Position numbers and translations under genes: made by a program. From Scytalidium lignicola (taxonomy: Eukaryota; Ascomycota; Leotiomycetes), in the NCBI GenBank assembly GCA_002812745.2, contig NCSJ02000588.1:1-15102 (forward strand): 15,102 nucleotides of DNA, written 5' to 3'. The notes beneath the pieces were generated by a model. The model saw nothing but the letters and a program-made list of their open reading frames with translations, was not told the DNA's origin and did no database searches. This document shows, one piece after another, positions 1 through 9,649 of the stretch (its first letter is position 1; each line of letters opens with the position of its first letter).

Positions 1-473
1 ATATACTTATACTTATTATATTTGAATTATAAGAATTCAAAAAGTTATAGAAGAAGACTTTAACAACAAGAGTATAAAAGAAGTAAATTGTATAACATTA
101 ATCAACAAATAAGAAAATAAAATAATAATAATTATTACATTAGTNAAAAAACTTAACAAAATTCATCATTACCAAAGTATATAAATATAAGTATTACAAA
201 GTTACAGATAATAATCTTTAAAACTTGTTTCAACATAATTTTAAGGACTTTATAATTAATATCTTTAAGAAGGTTAATTATAAGAAGTTATAAGAATTAT
301 AACATTACCTTCATTATACTAATGTTTATATATAACAAAACATTAAATATATAATAATTACTTAAATACTATTTAACATTATACTAGAAGAAACTTAACT
401 AAGATAAACTATATATAATTATAAGAAAGTTATTACTAACTATAAAAATGAACAAATTACATTTGTACACCTT
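1..473. other. Unidentified AT-rich flank
   Basis: I recognise no gene here. The plus strand is A-rich and has many more CA than TG dinucleotides (positions 61-120 hold five CA and one TG). One plus-strand frame (181 to about 650) has somewhat fewer stops than expected at this base composition, but I could not match it to a family, and it runs into the LTR that starts at 474. It is probably an older decayed transposon into which the gypsy element inserted. That is inference only. Confidence 0.4.
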
Positions 474-816
474 TGTTATAAAACTACACTATCCAGGTTA
501 CTGAATAGCTAAGGATAAAGTAAATGTTCAAGGATAGTAGAAACATATAACATACAAGCAAGTGACTAGGTCAAAAGTAAGATTTAATAATGTATTTAGG
601 TTAAACATAAAGAGTTTACTCTTATATTCTTATAATGTACTTATATAAATAATGAAATGAAGTTGGATCCCTTAAAGTACTTAAAGTCCTCTGAAGTCTC
701 TTAAAGACTTTAAGACTTTGTTATATAACCCTTGATTGTTAAGTTCTCTATATACACCTTCTGTATACTAAGCCTTAAGCTTATACCAATCAGCTTATTA
801 GGTAAAACCTATAACA
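474..816 (-). repeat. 3' LTR of the gypsy element
   Basis: This 343-bp segment starts TGTTATA and ends TATAACA, a 7-bp inverted terminus of the TG...CA form that LTR retrotransposons require. On the element strand it is preceded directly by a purine tract (817-830), the usual primer for plus-strand DNA synthesis. It is visibly less AT-rich than its surroundings. A cluster of AAAGTC/GACTTT inverted motifs lies around 685-720. No second copy is in the window, so the boundaries rest on the termini and the adjacent purine tract and not on a pairwise match. Confidence 0.7.
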
Positions 817-830
817 TTATCCCTTTTCTA
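817..830 (-). promoter_or_regulatory. Polypurine tract of the gypsy element
   Basis: Read on the minus strand this is TAGAAAAGGGATAA, ending one base before the LTR terminus TGTTATA. Position and composition match the RNase H-resistant primer that gypsy elements use to start plus-strand DNA synthesis. It fixes the LTR edge at 816 and shows that the segment between here and the pol stop at 1432 is internal to the element. Confidence 0.65.
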
Positions 831-940
831 TACTAGTATTATCCTAATGCTTAACTTATTATCATGAGTTATTTCATTTCTTCATCAATCCTTTCCTTTT
901 CTTCAATATACCCTCTAAATGTTCTTGCTCTTTCCTTCTA

Positions 941-1414
941 TCTAATCCTGAGAAAAAGAAAAGAAAGAGGGTTAATCTTACCTTGACTATTAAGAATACT
1001 AATAATAGTATAAATCCTTGTTCTTATTGTTCTAAGGAAAATTGAAAGTATATTGTAAACCTTTTAAAGTCCTCTTGGTGTTCTAAGTATGTATATACAA
1101 AATATTCTTATAACATAATCTTTAATTCTTAAGATAAGAACATTTTATATTCTTAAGACTAAGAATCTTTAGAAAAATCCATAAACAGATTATAAGTAAA
1201 AGAAGAAGAAGTTATAGTTAAAATCCTTTGTTTACAAAAATAATAAGCTCTTCTTCAATGGTAAAAGAATAAGATGGCTTGTCATAGCCTGAAATATTTA
1301 GATAAACTTAATATTGTAGAAGAAAAAGAAAAGTAAGAGAAATTATCTAAAGAGTTATATTCTGCTTATACAAGCAAGGCTTCTTCTTTTATTATTAACT
1401 TTTTNCTTTTTTAA
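941..1414 (+). pseudogene. Antisense Cys-rich/coiled-coil ORF inside the gypsy element
   Basis: This is a decayed plus-strand reading frame. It is open across about 158 codons with no indel but about eight in-frame stop sites (TGA, TAA, TAG), as expected of RIP. A basic stretch (EKKKRKR, 950-970) is followed by a Cys-rich region starting at 1016 with NPCSYCSK; the Cys codons at 1019, 1028 and 1079 survive, and Tyr codons at 1049 and 1088 sit where Cys would be expected. A charged helical region follows (KEEEVIVKIL, then KLNIVEEKEK), ending at TAA 1412-1414. From memory, this layout (PC.YC.K, RCSEC-like motif, coiled coil) matches fungal proteins of unknown function. No in-frame ATG is visible, so the true start is unknown; the given start is the upstream limit of convincing coding sequence. 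It faces the gypsy pol stop 17 bp away. Confidence 0.65.
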
Positions 1415-1431
1415 CCTTGTGATTCTATTAC

Positions 1432-2455
1432 TTAAAAATCCATTTTAAGATAAGTTTAGTAATATCCCTTTAATAACTCCTTATAACTTATAAGATTAAA
1501 AGTAAGTTTTTATCTATTCTTACTTTCTGAATACTTTATCCATTTAATCAAGTATTATAATTTCTTATAATATATCTTATAGTTAATAATTTCCTCAACT
1601 TTATATTCTTATTCTAGATTAACCTCTTTTAACATTAATGTTTAGATATTCTTAGGTATTAATTCAAGAAGTAAAACATAAAAAACAAGATATATCTTAA
1701 TTGTTATTAATAACTTTAATTTATATGTTAAAGGTTTATAAACTTCTTTAATCTTATATAATCTTATCTTTACCTAGTCTAGTTTATCATTTAATCTTGT
1801 TATTTTAGTATTCTTTCTAAGAAGATAAACTTTATCCTTTTTCTTGTATACTGATTCTATTAAATGTTTGTGATTATAATACTTCTTTATTCTTTTTTTA
1901 GTATATTAAAGTAAGTTTCTGATCTTTTCTTGTATTTCTTCTATTTATTTTATATAGATCTTTGTTAATTTACTTGTGGATTTTAATTTTAGTTTAGTGT
2001 AAAACCCTTCTAGTTCTTATTTGTAATTTGTATAGAATAAAGTGATTTTAGTTAATTTATATAATATACCATTGTATAATATTTCTGTTATTAACAAGTA
2101 ATCAACTTAGTTGTTTTGATTATAATTGATATAACATCTTAAGTATCTCTTTAACTATATGTTTAAATGTTCTGTTTGTCTATCAGTCTATGAATGTTAT
2201 ACTATTAACAATTTCTTTTTAACTTTTATTCTTATTATTAATGTTTTCTAAAACTTAGATATAAATCTTATATCTTTATTAAAGATTATTTGTTTTAATA
2301 CTCCTTATTAAGACATTACTCTTTGTAAGAATATATCAGTTACCTTCTTTACTCCTTAGGTCTTTTTAAACAGTTTAAAGATTGTAAACTTAATATAATG
2401 TTCAGTTATTACAAAGATAAAGTTATACTTAACCTTTGTTGTACAATTTGTGAAA
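1432..2455 (-). pseudogene. Gypsy integrase core plus chromodomain, RIP-damaged
   Basis: One minus-strand frame runs about 340 codons to TAA at 1432-1434. It shows an integrase core, with VITEHYIKF (2412-2386) around the first catalytic position, FNKDIRF near the second, and TDRQTEHLN (2187-2161), the diagnostic gypsy TDGQTERLN region. The integrase C-terminal part follows (KKYYNHKHLI, KDKVYLLRKN, TYKLKL). A chromodomain lies at about 1606-1500, with YKVEEIIN (1605-1582) and KWIKYSESKN (1545-1516). Chromodomains steer chromovirus integration to heterochromatin, which suits this location. Stops replace several expected Q/W residues, and the first catalytic Asp reads Glu in ITEH. The N-terminal zinc-binding part is not present. 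Confidence 0.85.
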
Positions 2456-2490
2456 ACTAGTAANTTTCATGATAAAATCTTATCTGNTTA
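2456..2490. other. Gypsy/copia fusion point inside integrase
   Basis: Left of here the minus strand reads gypsy integrase; right of here, in another frame, it reads copia-type integrase. Both are in the same orientation and both are cut inside the integrase-coding region. Two ambiguous bases, at 2464 and 2487, bracket the switch. No LTR lies between the two, so this is not one element simply inserted into the other. An ancient recombination or deletion and an assembly join are both possible. Confidence 0.6.
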
Positions 2491-3780
2491 ATTCTTATAA
2501 TTGTAATACTTTACTAGAATTTCTTATTAATAAAGTTCTTTTTATTGTTAATTATAATTTAATCTAAAGATCTTAAGTAAATGTTAATCTAACAAGCTTA
2601 TAAAGCATCTTAAGTATACTTTATACTAATATTTTAAAGTTATTTACTAGCTTAATAATATATTCTTTTATCAACAATATAAAGTATTAATTTATTGTTA
2701 ATGTAAAAGACATTGATAATAATAGAATAGTTAAAGTTGATGTTATCTTGTAAGTTAAATCTGAATCTTCTTAATAACTTCTTATAATGTTAACAATAAG
2801 TATAAAACTTGGTAAGATATTTTAACATATCCTTGTTGATATTATAGCTTGTATAGTCTAATATGCATTATAATCTAATTATTAACAAGTAGTCAAAATG
2901 TTAGTATAAGCATTATAATTCTACGTTAGTCAAGAAATAAGAGTTTTCCTTTAATGAATCAAAAATGAGAGTGTATAAAGATATATCTTAAAGTAAAAAG
3001 TTATAACTAAATTATTATATAACTAGAATACTTTTTTATAGAATAATAAGTAAGTTTATAAGGTTATTAAAATATATACTCAATTAGTCTATATTTATTA
3101 AGTATAATAAAAAAGGAGTAGTCAATTTAATTATATAAAATTCAATTTGTTTAATTAGTGTATTTATTAGTATAAAACTTATCAAAGTTATACTTTTAAT
3201 TCTGAATTATACTGTTATTATACCTTTAGTTATAATATTCAATGTTATAGTTTAGTTTACTTATTATAAAGCTTTAAATTAACTATAACCAATTATAAAG
3301 TACTTTGTAACTCTTATATCAATTAAGATTTTATGAAATTATCTTGAATTATACCTTATTAAGCTTTTCATGTTATATACTTCCATTATAATTATTATAA
3401 AGGTTTTTAAGTCAAATTCTTAAGGGTAATTCTTAGTCATTGATATTTTAATAGTTAATTAGTATAAAAATGTATTATTAACTAATTCTATAGTAATTGA
3501 TATAGCTAATTCTACTAAGAAACTTTTATATAAGGTAAAGAATATAATTTTAAGTTAGTCAAGTTCTTCAAGGTTTGTTTCTAAGTCATTATCAACGAAT
3601 AAAGTCTTAAAAGTAAGGTTTAATTCCTCTTTAAAGTTATTTCTTTCATAATTAACAATATATTGTTTAAATTGTTCATTGAAACATTGTTCAAAGTTAT
3701 AAACATTAAAGTTAAATTTACTTATATTTTTGACTTTAAAATATACTTTCTTTGCATTTTACTCTTCTTGTAAATATTTC
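2491..3780 (-). pseudogene. Copia-type protease to integrase region, RIP-damaged
   Basis: A continuous minus-strand frame contains, in order: KYLQEE and VYFKVKNISKF (gag-protease linker, near 3780-3715); LIDIRV (3329-3309), the protease site where family members carry D-T-G; TPFLLYL and YFNNL (near 3120-3070), typical of fungal copia-type polyproteins; ENSYFLTNVEL (near 2955-2915), the start of the gag-pre-integrase domain, whose following H residues are mostly lost; RFRFNLQDNINFNYS (about 2770-2720); and the integrase core, where IIINVFY and IINNKKNF have Asn at both positions that should hold catalytic Asp. The frame becomes unrecognisable just before the ambiguous base at 2487. It is inactive beyond doubt. 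The family assignment comes from remembered motifs plus domain order. Confidence 0.8.
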
Positions 3781-5430
3781 CATGATCAGTATCCTTTTCT
3801 TTTGTATATAAAGTATCTTCCTTATATTTAAGAATATAGAATAATACATTTAAGGCCTTGTAAATTAAATTGTTAGTTTGCTTTACAATTAGTATAATAA
3901 CAACAATTTGTAAAATAAGTTTTATTATAATGTTCTTACTCTTTTTCCTTTTTATACAATATAATAAACAAGTAGAGTTTGTTAATAAGTTGCTTTAAGT
4001 TTTTTAATAAGTCTAAAATAGTATATTTACATATTAAAGATCCTTAATAAGTAATAATTAACTTCTTGTAAAGAATATTAATTATCTTATAAGCTAGTTA
4101 AAGGTTATATTAAAGTTCTTAAAGCTTGTTGATAAACAATTGTACATTCTTAAGCATTATTTTCCTAAGGTTTATAATTATAATCAAGGTTAATGTTTTA
4201 CCTTCTTATTTAGTATGGATTTAATAATAGTATATAAGTCCTTTGTAAAAGTTGTATAAGTAAGTATATACTTTTTTAAATATATGTTTAACAAGGTTAT
4301 TAATAATAAAATAGCCTTTTGTTAACCTTGTTAATATAGTAAAGAATACTTTGATATAGAATTCTTCTAACAATTCTACTTATTCATAATAACTTTTAAA
4401 GATTATCAATTTATATTCAAAACTATTAATTACTCTATTGTACTTTTAGTCTTTTGTATACATCTTAACAATATCAAAGACTTGTTTTATATATATAAGT
4501 CAAGTTAAAAGTGATAATAATAAGTTAAACTTATAATTAAAATTGTAATTTTATTATAACTTGTAAAACTGTTGATGATTATTTTAAGAGATTATAAAAA
4601 TCAGAAAAGTACTTGATTTTTAACTTATATACATTGAATTAAGAATTTTAAGGTTAATTTAAGTATTTGTAAAGTAAGTAATTATAAGAAGTATAATAAT
4701 TACAAAGGTAATAAATCCTTTTTAAAAGTCTTGAAAAGTATATTAAAGGTCTTCTTCACTTTATAAGTATTGTTCTTCCTCTTATATAATATTCATAAGA
4801 GTTTGAATGATTATAATACTCTTAGTATTATACATTATACATATATTATTATAACAAAAGTAATTTTATAAACTTTATATCTCTTTCTAGATAATAACCT
4901 TGAAGGTATTAACTATAAAGTTCTTAAAGTCCTCTTAAAATAAGTCTTATAAGTTTATATTATTAATTCTATTAAGGTAATACTTATAAACCTTAATAGT
5001 TAAGTATTCTTGTATATCCTTTATAATAACATCCTTAAAGTTTATTCCTCATTCTTATTTTTTAATTAATATTGTTTAATTTACCCTTACAATACTCTTT
5101 GTTATCCTTATAATAGTTTTTAACTTATTTTCCTTTGTATTTCTCCTTATGTCTTTTACTTCTGTTATGTTTTTTTATTATTCTTAAGCTTTATATTACT
5201 GTTTATCAGTATTAGTACAAAGTACTTAAGTAATTAAAAAGTAAAGTTAATTATACTTAAGTATAAAGAGTATTTACTTATAAGTAGTAAACTTTATAAT
5301 CTTAAGAGCTTGGACAAATGTCTTTAAAAGTATAATAACTTCTTAATCCTCTTGATTATTATAATTTTATAAACTTTTAAATTCTCTTGTATACTTGTAA
5401 AAGCTTGTAATTCTGTAATAAAAGTAAAGG
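3781..5430 (-). pseudogene. Copia-type gag-side region, poorly preserved
   Basis: This stretch lies upstream of the protease on the element strand and should encode gag. Fragments look coding on the minus strand, such as EDFKNFIVNTFKVII (near 4930-4880) with W/Q-type stops beside it, and TELQAFTSIQENLKVYK (near 5420-5365), which could be the N-terminus. Between 3800 and 4350 I could not follow one frame with confidence, and no zinc knuckle is clear. The assignment rests mainly on position between the LTR and the protease. The plus strand has nothing convincing. Confidence 0.45.
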
Positions 5431-5457
5431 TAAGATAAAAGATTATAGTTTTAACAT

Positions 5458-5889
5458 GTTATTTCCAGTTTATAAGAAGAGTAATAAAGAATATAAGTAG
5501 TTTTTGAATAGAAATTAATGAAAATGAGTTGTAAAAGAGTAGTTTTTTAAATAGAATTAATTAATTAACTAATTATACAACTTTGTAAGTAAACTACTTA
5601 ATGTTCAACTGAATATATTGTTTTTAGCAAAAATAAGTTTAATAATAATAATTATAAAAGTAGACTGTTTAACATTTAACTAATTAAGTTATAAGTTGAT
5701 AAATAATTGTTTTCCCCTTCAACTAAGTAGATTTTAACTTTATAAGTAGACTGTTTAATGTTCAACTAAACAAAAGTTATAATCTCTTGAGATTTAATTT
5801 CAAAAGTAAACTGTTTAATATTCAATTGATTAAATAATAATCTCTTAATTTGTATATACAAACTAATTAGTATTAGTTTATTTATAACA
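5458..5889 (-). repeat. Probable 5' LTR of the copia-type element
   Basis: The segment runs from TGTTAT (5458) to TATAACA (ending at 5889), giving TG...CA ends and a 432-bp length normal for an LTR. It lies just before the start of the gag-side reading and contains a set of internal 25-bp repeats, a common feature of U3 promoter regions. No clear primer-binding site follows at 5457 on the element strand, perhaps because of mutation, and no second LTR copy is available. The exact ends are therefore tentative. Confidence 0.35.
5588..5829. repeat. Four dispersed copies of a 25-bp motif
   Basis: Copies of AGTARACTGTTTAAYRTTCA followed by AMYKA occur at 5588-5612, 5659-5683, 5745-5769 and 5805-5829. 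Start-to-start distances are 71, 86 and 60 bp. A fifth partial copy (TTCAACTAAGTAG) lies at 5718-5730. All are in the same orientation and differ at few positions, mostly C/T or G/A. They are probably U3 promoter or enhancer repeats of the copia-type LTR. The spacing is irregular, so this is not a simple tandem array. Confidence 0.8.
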
Positions 5890-5903
5890 TATAGTATAAT
5901 ATG

Positions 5904-5919
5904 TATTATTATTATTATT
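5904..5919 (-). repeat. 3' trinucleotide tail of LINE/SINE
   Basis: Five TAT units on the plus strand read as an ATA/AAT tail on the minus strand, followed outward by AT-rich DNA of a different kind. Trinucleotide tails of this sort end many I- and Tad-group LINEs and the SINEs that borrow their machinery. It marks the 3' end of the minus-strand element next to the GC island. Confidence 0.6.
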
Positions 5920-5920
5920 C

Positions 5921-6112
5921 TTATACTGTAAGCTATAGGGCTATCCTAAGGGTATGCAGGATAACTACACTGTTATACAGGAAACCGTGCCAGCTCCTTA
6001 GCCAGGTGAAAACCTTCATACTGCTCTTTATCTGCTTGGGTGCAGTTGCCTTGCCTTGTCTTTACTATCCTCTTGTCTGGTACTCAGCTTATCAGCTTGG
6101 TTAAGGAGAGTT
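5921..6112 (-). other. GC-normal island at the LINE 3' end (3' UTR or SINE)
   Basis: This is a compact, complex segment. Positions 5931-6110 contain 83 G+C in 180 bases (46%), against about 22% in the next 60 bases outside it. It starts just past the LINE ORF2 end and stops at the trinucleotide tail. It lacks the TA-rich texture of RIP. It may be the LINE 3' UTR that escaped mutation, or a separate short element such as a SINE with a LINE-like tail. I found no convincing RNA polymerase III A or B boxes and no exact target-site duplication. The plus strand is open for 67 codons (5901-6104), but that frame begins in the trinucleotide tail and is not accepted as a gene. Confidence 0.6.
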
Positions 6113-6149
6113 TTGCTATGTTATTAAGTTAATAGTTAATAGCTTAGTT

Positions 6150-9100
6150 CTTTAAGATGTTGTTACTTCATTATTGTCTTATTCTGCTCTTGAATCCCTA
6201 GTTATATTGTTAATTTGTACTTTTGTAGCCTTTTTATAGTTAACACTTAATTAATGATTTATTTATATCCTTGACAGCTTCTTAGTATCTTTCTCAAGTC
6301 TCTTGTTATGTAAGCTCTTGTTTTAAAGCTCTTTCTTGTTTGTTCTAGGTTTAGACAGTTAATGATTAGATAGTAAGTTATTTCTTCTATGAGTTTATAA
6401 TTGTATAACAATATATTTATGTTAAGTATATAATGTTTAAACAAATATACTTATAGTTTAATTTTACTAATATGAATTTGTATAATTAATAAGTTAATTA
6501 TTTTATCTAGCTTATTATATAAGAATAATGCTTTTTTGTTGAAAGTAAGAAAGTTTATAACTTTTGTATAATTATATAACTTAACTAACTTAATAACTTT
6601 AAAGCTTTAAATTTATCTTACTTTTTAATCTCTTGTTATAATTATATTAATTTCCTTTAATGTTGTTTAGTAGCCTCTCCATTGTTATAATTATACTACC
6701 TTGTATTTGTTGCNTTTTTTTGAGTAGTCACTTTTTTTGTCTACTGCTTATGTCTTCTTCTTTTCTTCAAGAGTCTTGTTGCCTTATTATTTATTCAGTG
6801 AATTACTTGCTTTAAGCTTGTACAATTAAGGTAATCTTTGAATGTTACTACTCTTTTGTTCAAGTATAAGTCTAGTAGTAAGCAGAATATTTTCATCTTT
6901 AAGCTTTGAATTAAAGTGTCTTTGTAAGCTCTTGTTATTATACAAAGACATTGTAACTATGTTGTAAGTAAATGATGGTTAATTCCCTTTGAGTTGTCAT
7001 TAGATTTTGTAAGTTGATAGTATATAACAATGTTGTATACAATTGTACTTTATATAACTGTTATATAGATTTGTCTTACTCTTATGAAGTTATATCCTTA
7101 TATTTTTACTGTTAGTCTTGTTAATATAAATGTTTGTATAACTAGCNTTTTTCTTAATTACCTTTGCATGAGTTTTGAAGTTAAGTTGTTAATCAAGTTA
7201 AATCTTTAGAAAACAAGCTGATTCTTTAGGCTTTAATTCTTTGTTGTTAAGGTATATCAATTCCTTTTTCATTGTACAAGTACATATGAAGTGTATTAAC
7301 TTGCTTTTACTTACTTTGAATTGTATATCTTTGCATGTTATCTATCTTTTGTATATTTTCTAACTTGCTTTTAATGTCTTATAATAACTCTTTGTAATAT
7401 ATGTATAGTTAAGAAGGTTTGTATTATCTGTAAAGTTAATTACAACTAAACCTTTTATCTTTCTTAATTTATTGTATAAAGTAAAGATATATAACATAAA
7501 CAGTATTAGTAAGAATAAAGAACCTTGTAAGACTTTTGTCTTTATTAGGATTGGCTAAGTCATTTTACTATCAAAGGATAAATAAGTAATCTTGTTTGTT
7601 AGGTAATTATTAATTTAGCTTATTAACTATTATAAGAAATCTTTCTTCTAGAGTATATATTATAACTATTTATAGTCTATTATGTTAAATGCCCTTTTAA
7701 GATCAAGTTGTAATAATGATACAGTAACACCTTGGCTTTATATTGTATAAACAATGTTTGTTATTATCCTTGTTGTTAATTTTGTAGATTTGTTATGTTT
7801 ATTTCCTATTTGTCCTTTTAAGAGTAGTCTTTACTTCTTTGTTGCTTTTGTAATGTGAGTAGTTATTATAACTTCAAATACTTTTGTTATACAGTTAAGT
7901 AGTACAATTAATTGTTATCCTCTAGCTTGTTATAGTTGTTCTATTATCTTGCTTGGTTTCCACAATACTATTATATTCATTGTGTAGTAATTATAAGGAA
8001 AGTATTCTAGTTTAAAGCTTATTTTGACTAAGATTACCAGAATTCATCATAGTAGTTAATTATAAGCTTGTAGAAACTTATTGATTAATCAGTCTAGCTT
8101 TAGTGCTTTTTATACTCTAGCCTTATGAAGTGCTTATGTAATAATTACTTTGTTGTAGCCTTTGTTTATTTTAATTACTCTTGCTTGATTTATGTTTTGT
8201 AATCTGATATAATCTACTTATACTTCTAAGAAAAACTTAATTATGAGTATTGTTGTTTTCTCATTGTATATATACATTAATAGTCTTTTTAGATTGTTAT
8301 TATATAACTTTAAGATCTTTGGCAAGTTAACAAGTGCATAACTATATGTTCATACTTATTGTTTAAGCATTCACAACTTGTAAGTATTCTTTGTTATTAC
8401 TATTATTACTTATTATTAACTTTTTATTTAAGCTTGAGTAATTCTTTCCTTTTGTTCCTTAAGAGCTTGATCTAGGTTCTAATGATTTTATAAAGACTTA
8501 TTTACATGTTACTAGTGTTCTGCTTTCTGAGTAACCTTAATTGTTTTCTTAATTGTGTAATTCTATTATGATGTTGAATAGTTAACTGATGACTTCTTTC
8601 TAAGTATTATCTTATTTACAATATCAATTAATTGTTTTGTTAGTATATCAATTACTTCATCTAACTATTCCTTGGTAGATATATAGCTTAAGAGGAGTAA
8701 TAAGTTAATTATTATTACTTTAACTTTTTCATAGTCTATTAATCTTTAATTATAACTTGATTCTCTATTGTATATTTGTTATCTACTTGTTTTAAGTTCA
8801 ATTTTGATAAGTTGTAAGGTATAGTTTAAGCTAGTCTAGTCTTCAGCTTTTATATACTGAATTTAAAGGTTTGTTATATGTTAAACATAGTTAATAGTTA
8901 AGTCCTTGTTGTTATTTTGTCTTTATATAAGTTCTTCTTAGGGTATAATAAGCTTAAGCCTTTATTATTATACTAGTATTAACAATTCATTGACTTTATT
9001 GTTTATTCTTTCTTCTTTATCTTATATTAGGTGATGTTGATTAAAATTGCCTGTTAATACTATATGATTTTCTGGTTTTATTGTAATAAGATCATAGATA

Positions 9101-9560
9101 AGTATATACTAATTTAAGGTTATGTATTTAACTAAGTATATCAAGTAAACTATTATGTTTTCAGTTATAAACATTACTTTTGCTTAATTCTCTTTTACTT
9201 TGTATAATTATGTAATTAATTCATAGTATTTGTATATATATATATAACTGTTCTCCTGTTATCTTATATTCTTTAATAATTTTTACTATTTAGATAGTAT
9301 ATATCTTTAGTTTGTTTGTTTACTTATAATTCTTAGACTATTAATATGTTGTACTTATTATTATCCTCTAGTACTTTTATTATATATTTATGTTTTCTAT
9401 TTTGGTTTTAGTATAAGATTGTAATTATAATTATATTACAATTATGTTTATTGTCATATTACTTTGTTAGTTAGTTTGTTATTGTTAATTTGTTAGATCT
9501 TTATTACTTTAGCTAGTTATAAAGCTTAATAATGAGTTAGGTGATAATTAGTTAGACATA
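6150..9560 (-). pseudogene. LINE ORF2: endonuclease-reverse transcriptase, RIP-damaged
   Basis: This is the remnant of the LINE replication protein, which nicks target DNA and copies its RNA from the nick. The endonuclease lies at about 9450-8930: VLEDNNKYNILIV, then a stop plus E (9338-9327) where LQE or VQE is expected, and GNFNQHH (9051-9031) where the family has GDFN..H. Reverse transcriptase motifs follow: LLQLDLKRAFN (7716-7684), LQGSLF (7530-7513) for PQGSPLSP, FTDN (7434-7423) in place of the F/YADD active site, and SKSKLIHF. Downstream are the thumb and connection regions (KESACFL, LNFKTHAKVIKK, DLYLNKRV at 6872-6849) and a C-terminal tail. The active-site D->N change and many stops make it dead. 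No RNase H domain is recognisable. Confidence 0.85.
6259..6444 (-). pseudogene. Open fragment of the LINE ORF2 C-terminus (61 codons)
   Basis: This stretch is free of stops from ATG 6444 to TAA 6259, but it is part of ORF2 and not an independent gene. Its ITYYLIINCLNLEQTRKSF matches the conserved C-terminal pattern of fungal LINE ORF2 proteins, where the family has ETxxHLxxxC followed by an arginine-rich helix (here RDLRKILRS). The His expected before LII reads Tyr, a RIP-type change. Coding-like sequence continues upstream of the ATG and past the stop (RLQKYKLTI), so both ends are accidental. Confidence 0.7.
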
Positions 9561-9649
9561 GAGTTATTATGTTGACTTAAAAATTTGTTTAAAGTATTTT
9601 TATTTATTCTTCTTATAATACTTAGACTTGTAAGTCTACCTTATAAGTT

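Larger units (their letters stand above)
474..2490 (-). mobile_element. Truncated Ty3/gypsy chromovirus, 3' part
   Basis: This is the 3' portion of an LTR retrotransposon on the minus strand. In element order it holds the integrase core, integrase C-terminal region, chromodomain, pol stop, an opposite-strand gene remnant, a polypurine tract and the 3' LTR. Protease, reverse transcriptase and RNase H, which precede integrase in Ty3/gypsy elements, are absent. Sequence continuity breaks at about 2460-2490, where copia-type integrase begins. The element is dead: the coding frame survives without indels for about 340 codons but carries many in-frame TAA/TAG stops at Q and W positions, as RIP produces. 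The 5 bp left of the LTR (469-473, ACCTT) would be half of the target-site duplication; the partner copy is not in the window. Confidence 0.8.
2491..5889 (-). mobile_element. Truncated Ty1/copia-type retrotransposon
   Basis: This is a minus-strand LTR retrotransposon remnant. Protease is followed directly by integrase with no reverse transcriptase between them, which is the Ty1/copia gene order. From high to low coordinates it holds a probable 5' LTR (5889-5458), a gag-side region, the protease, a gag-pre-integrase segment and the integrase core, and it stops at the fusion point. Reverse transcriptase, RNase H and the 3' LTR are missing. The pol frame runs about 430 codons without an indel but with many stops and D->N or G->R changes, so the decay was by point mutation only. 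Confidence 0.75.

Noticed and set aside
1..470. Possible pogo/Fot1-type transposase N-terminus on the plus strand (QKVIEEDFNN...)
   Set aside because: Only a few residues agree, no later transposase motif follows, and stops are frequent. Too weak to annotate.
2500..2700. A minus-strand frame resembling the gypsy integrase zinc-binding region (FKILV, KMLYKL)
   Set aside because: Another frame over the same bases reads copia-type integrase convincingly and continues unbroken from the protease. The gypsy-like reading was a chance match that I had forced.
5901..6104. 67-codon plus-strand ORF with a hydrophobic C-terminal half
   Set aside because: It starts inside the (TAT)5 tail, which gives its YYYYY run, and reads the GC island against the LINE direction. 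The island has few stops simply because its G+C is normal. No family match and no promoter.
5921..6112. tRNA-derived SINE head or a tRNA gene in the GC island
   Set aside because: I could not find acceptable A-box and B-box sequences at the right spacing and no cloverleaf; SINE remains only a hypothesis.
5890..6126. Target-site duplication around the island (ATGTATTATT left, ATGTTATT right)
   Set aside because: The two strings do not match exactly and overlap the trinucleotide tail, so they carry no weight.
8938..8943. Interstitial TTAGGG
   Set aside because: A single hexamer inside LINE coding sequence, with no neighbouring copies; expected by chance.
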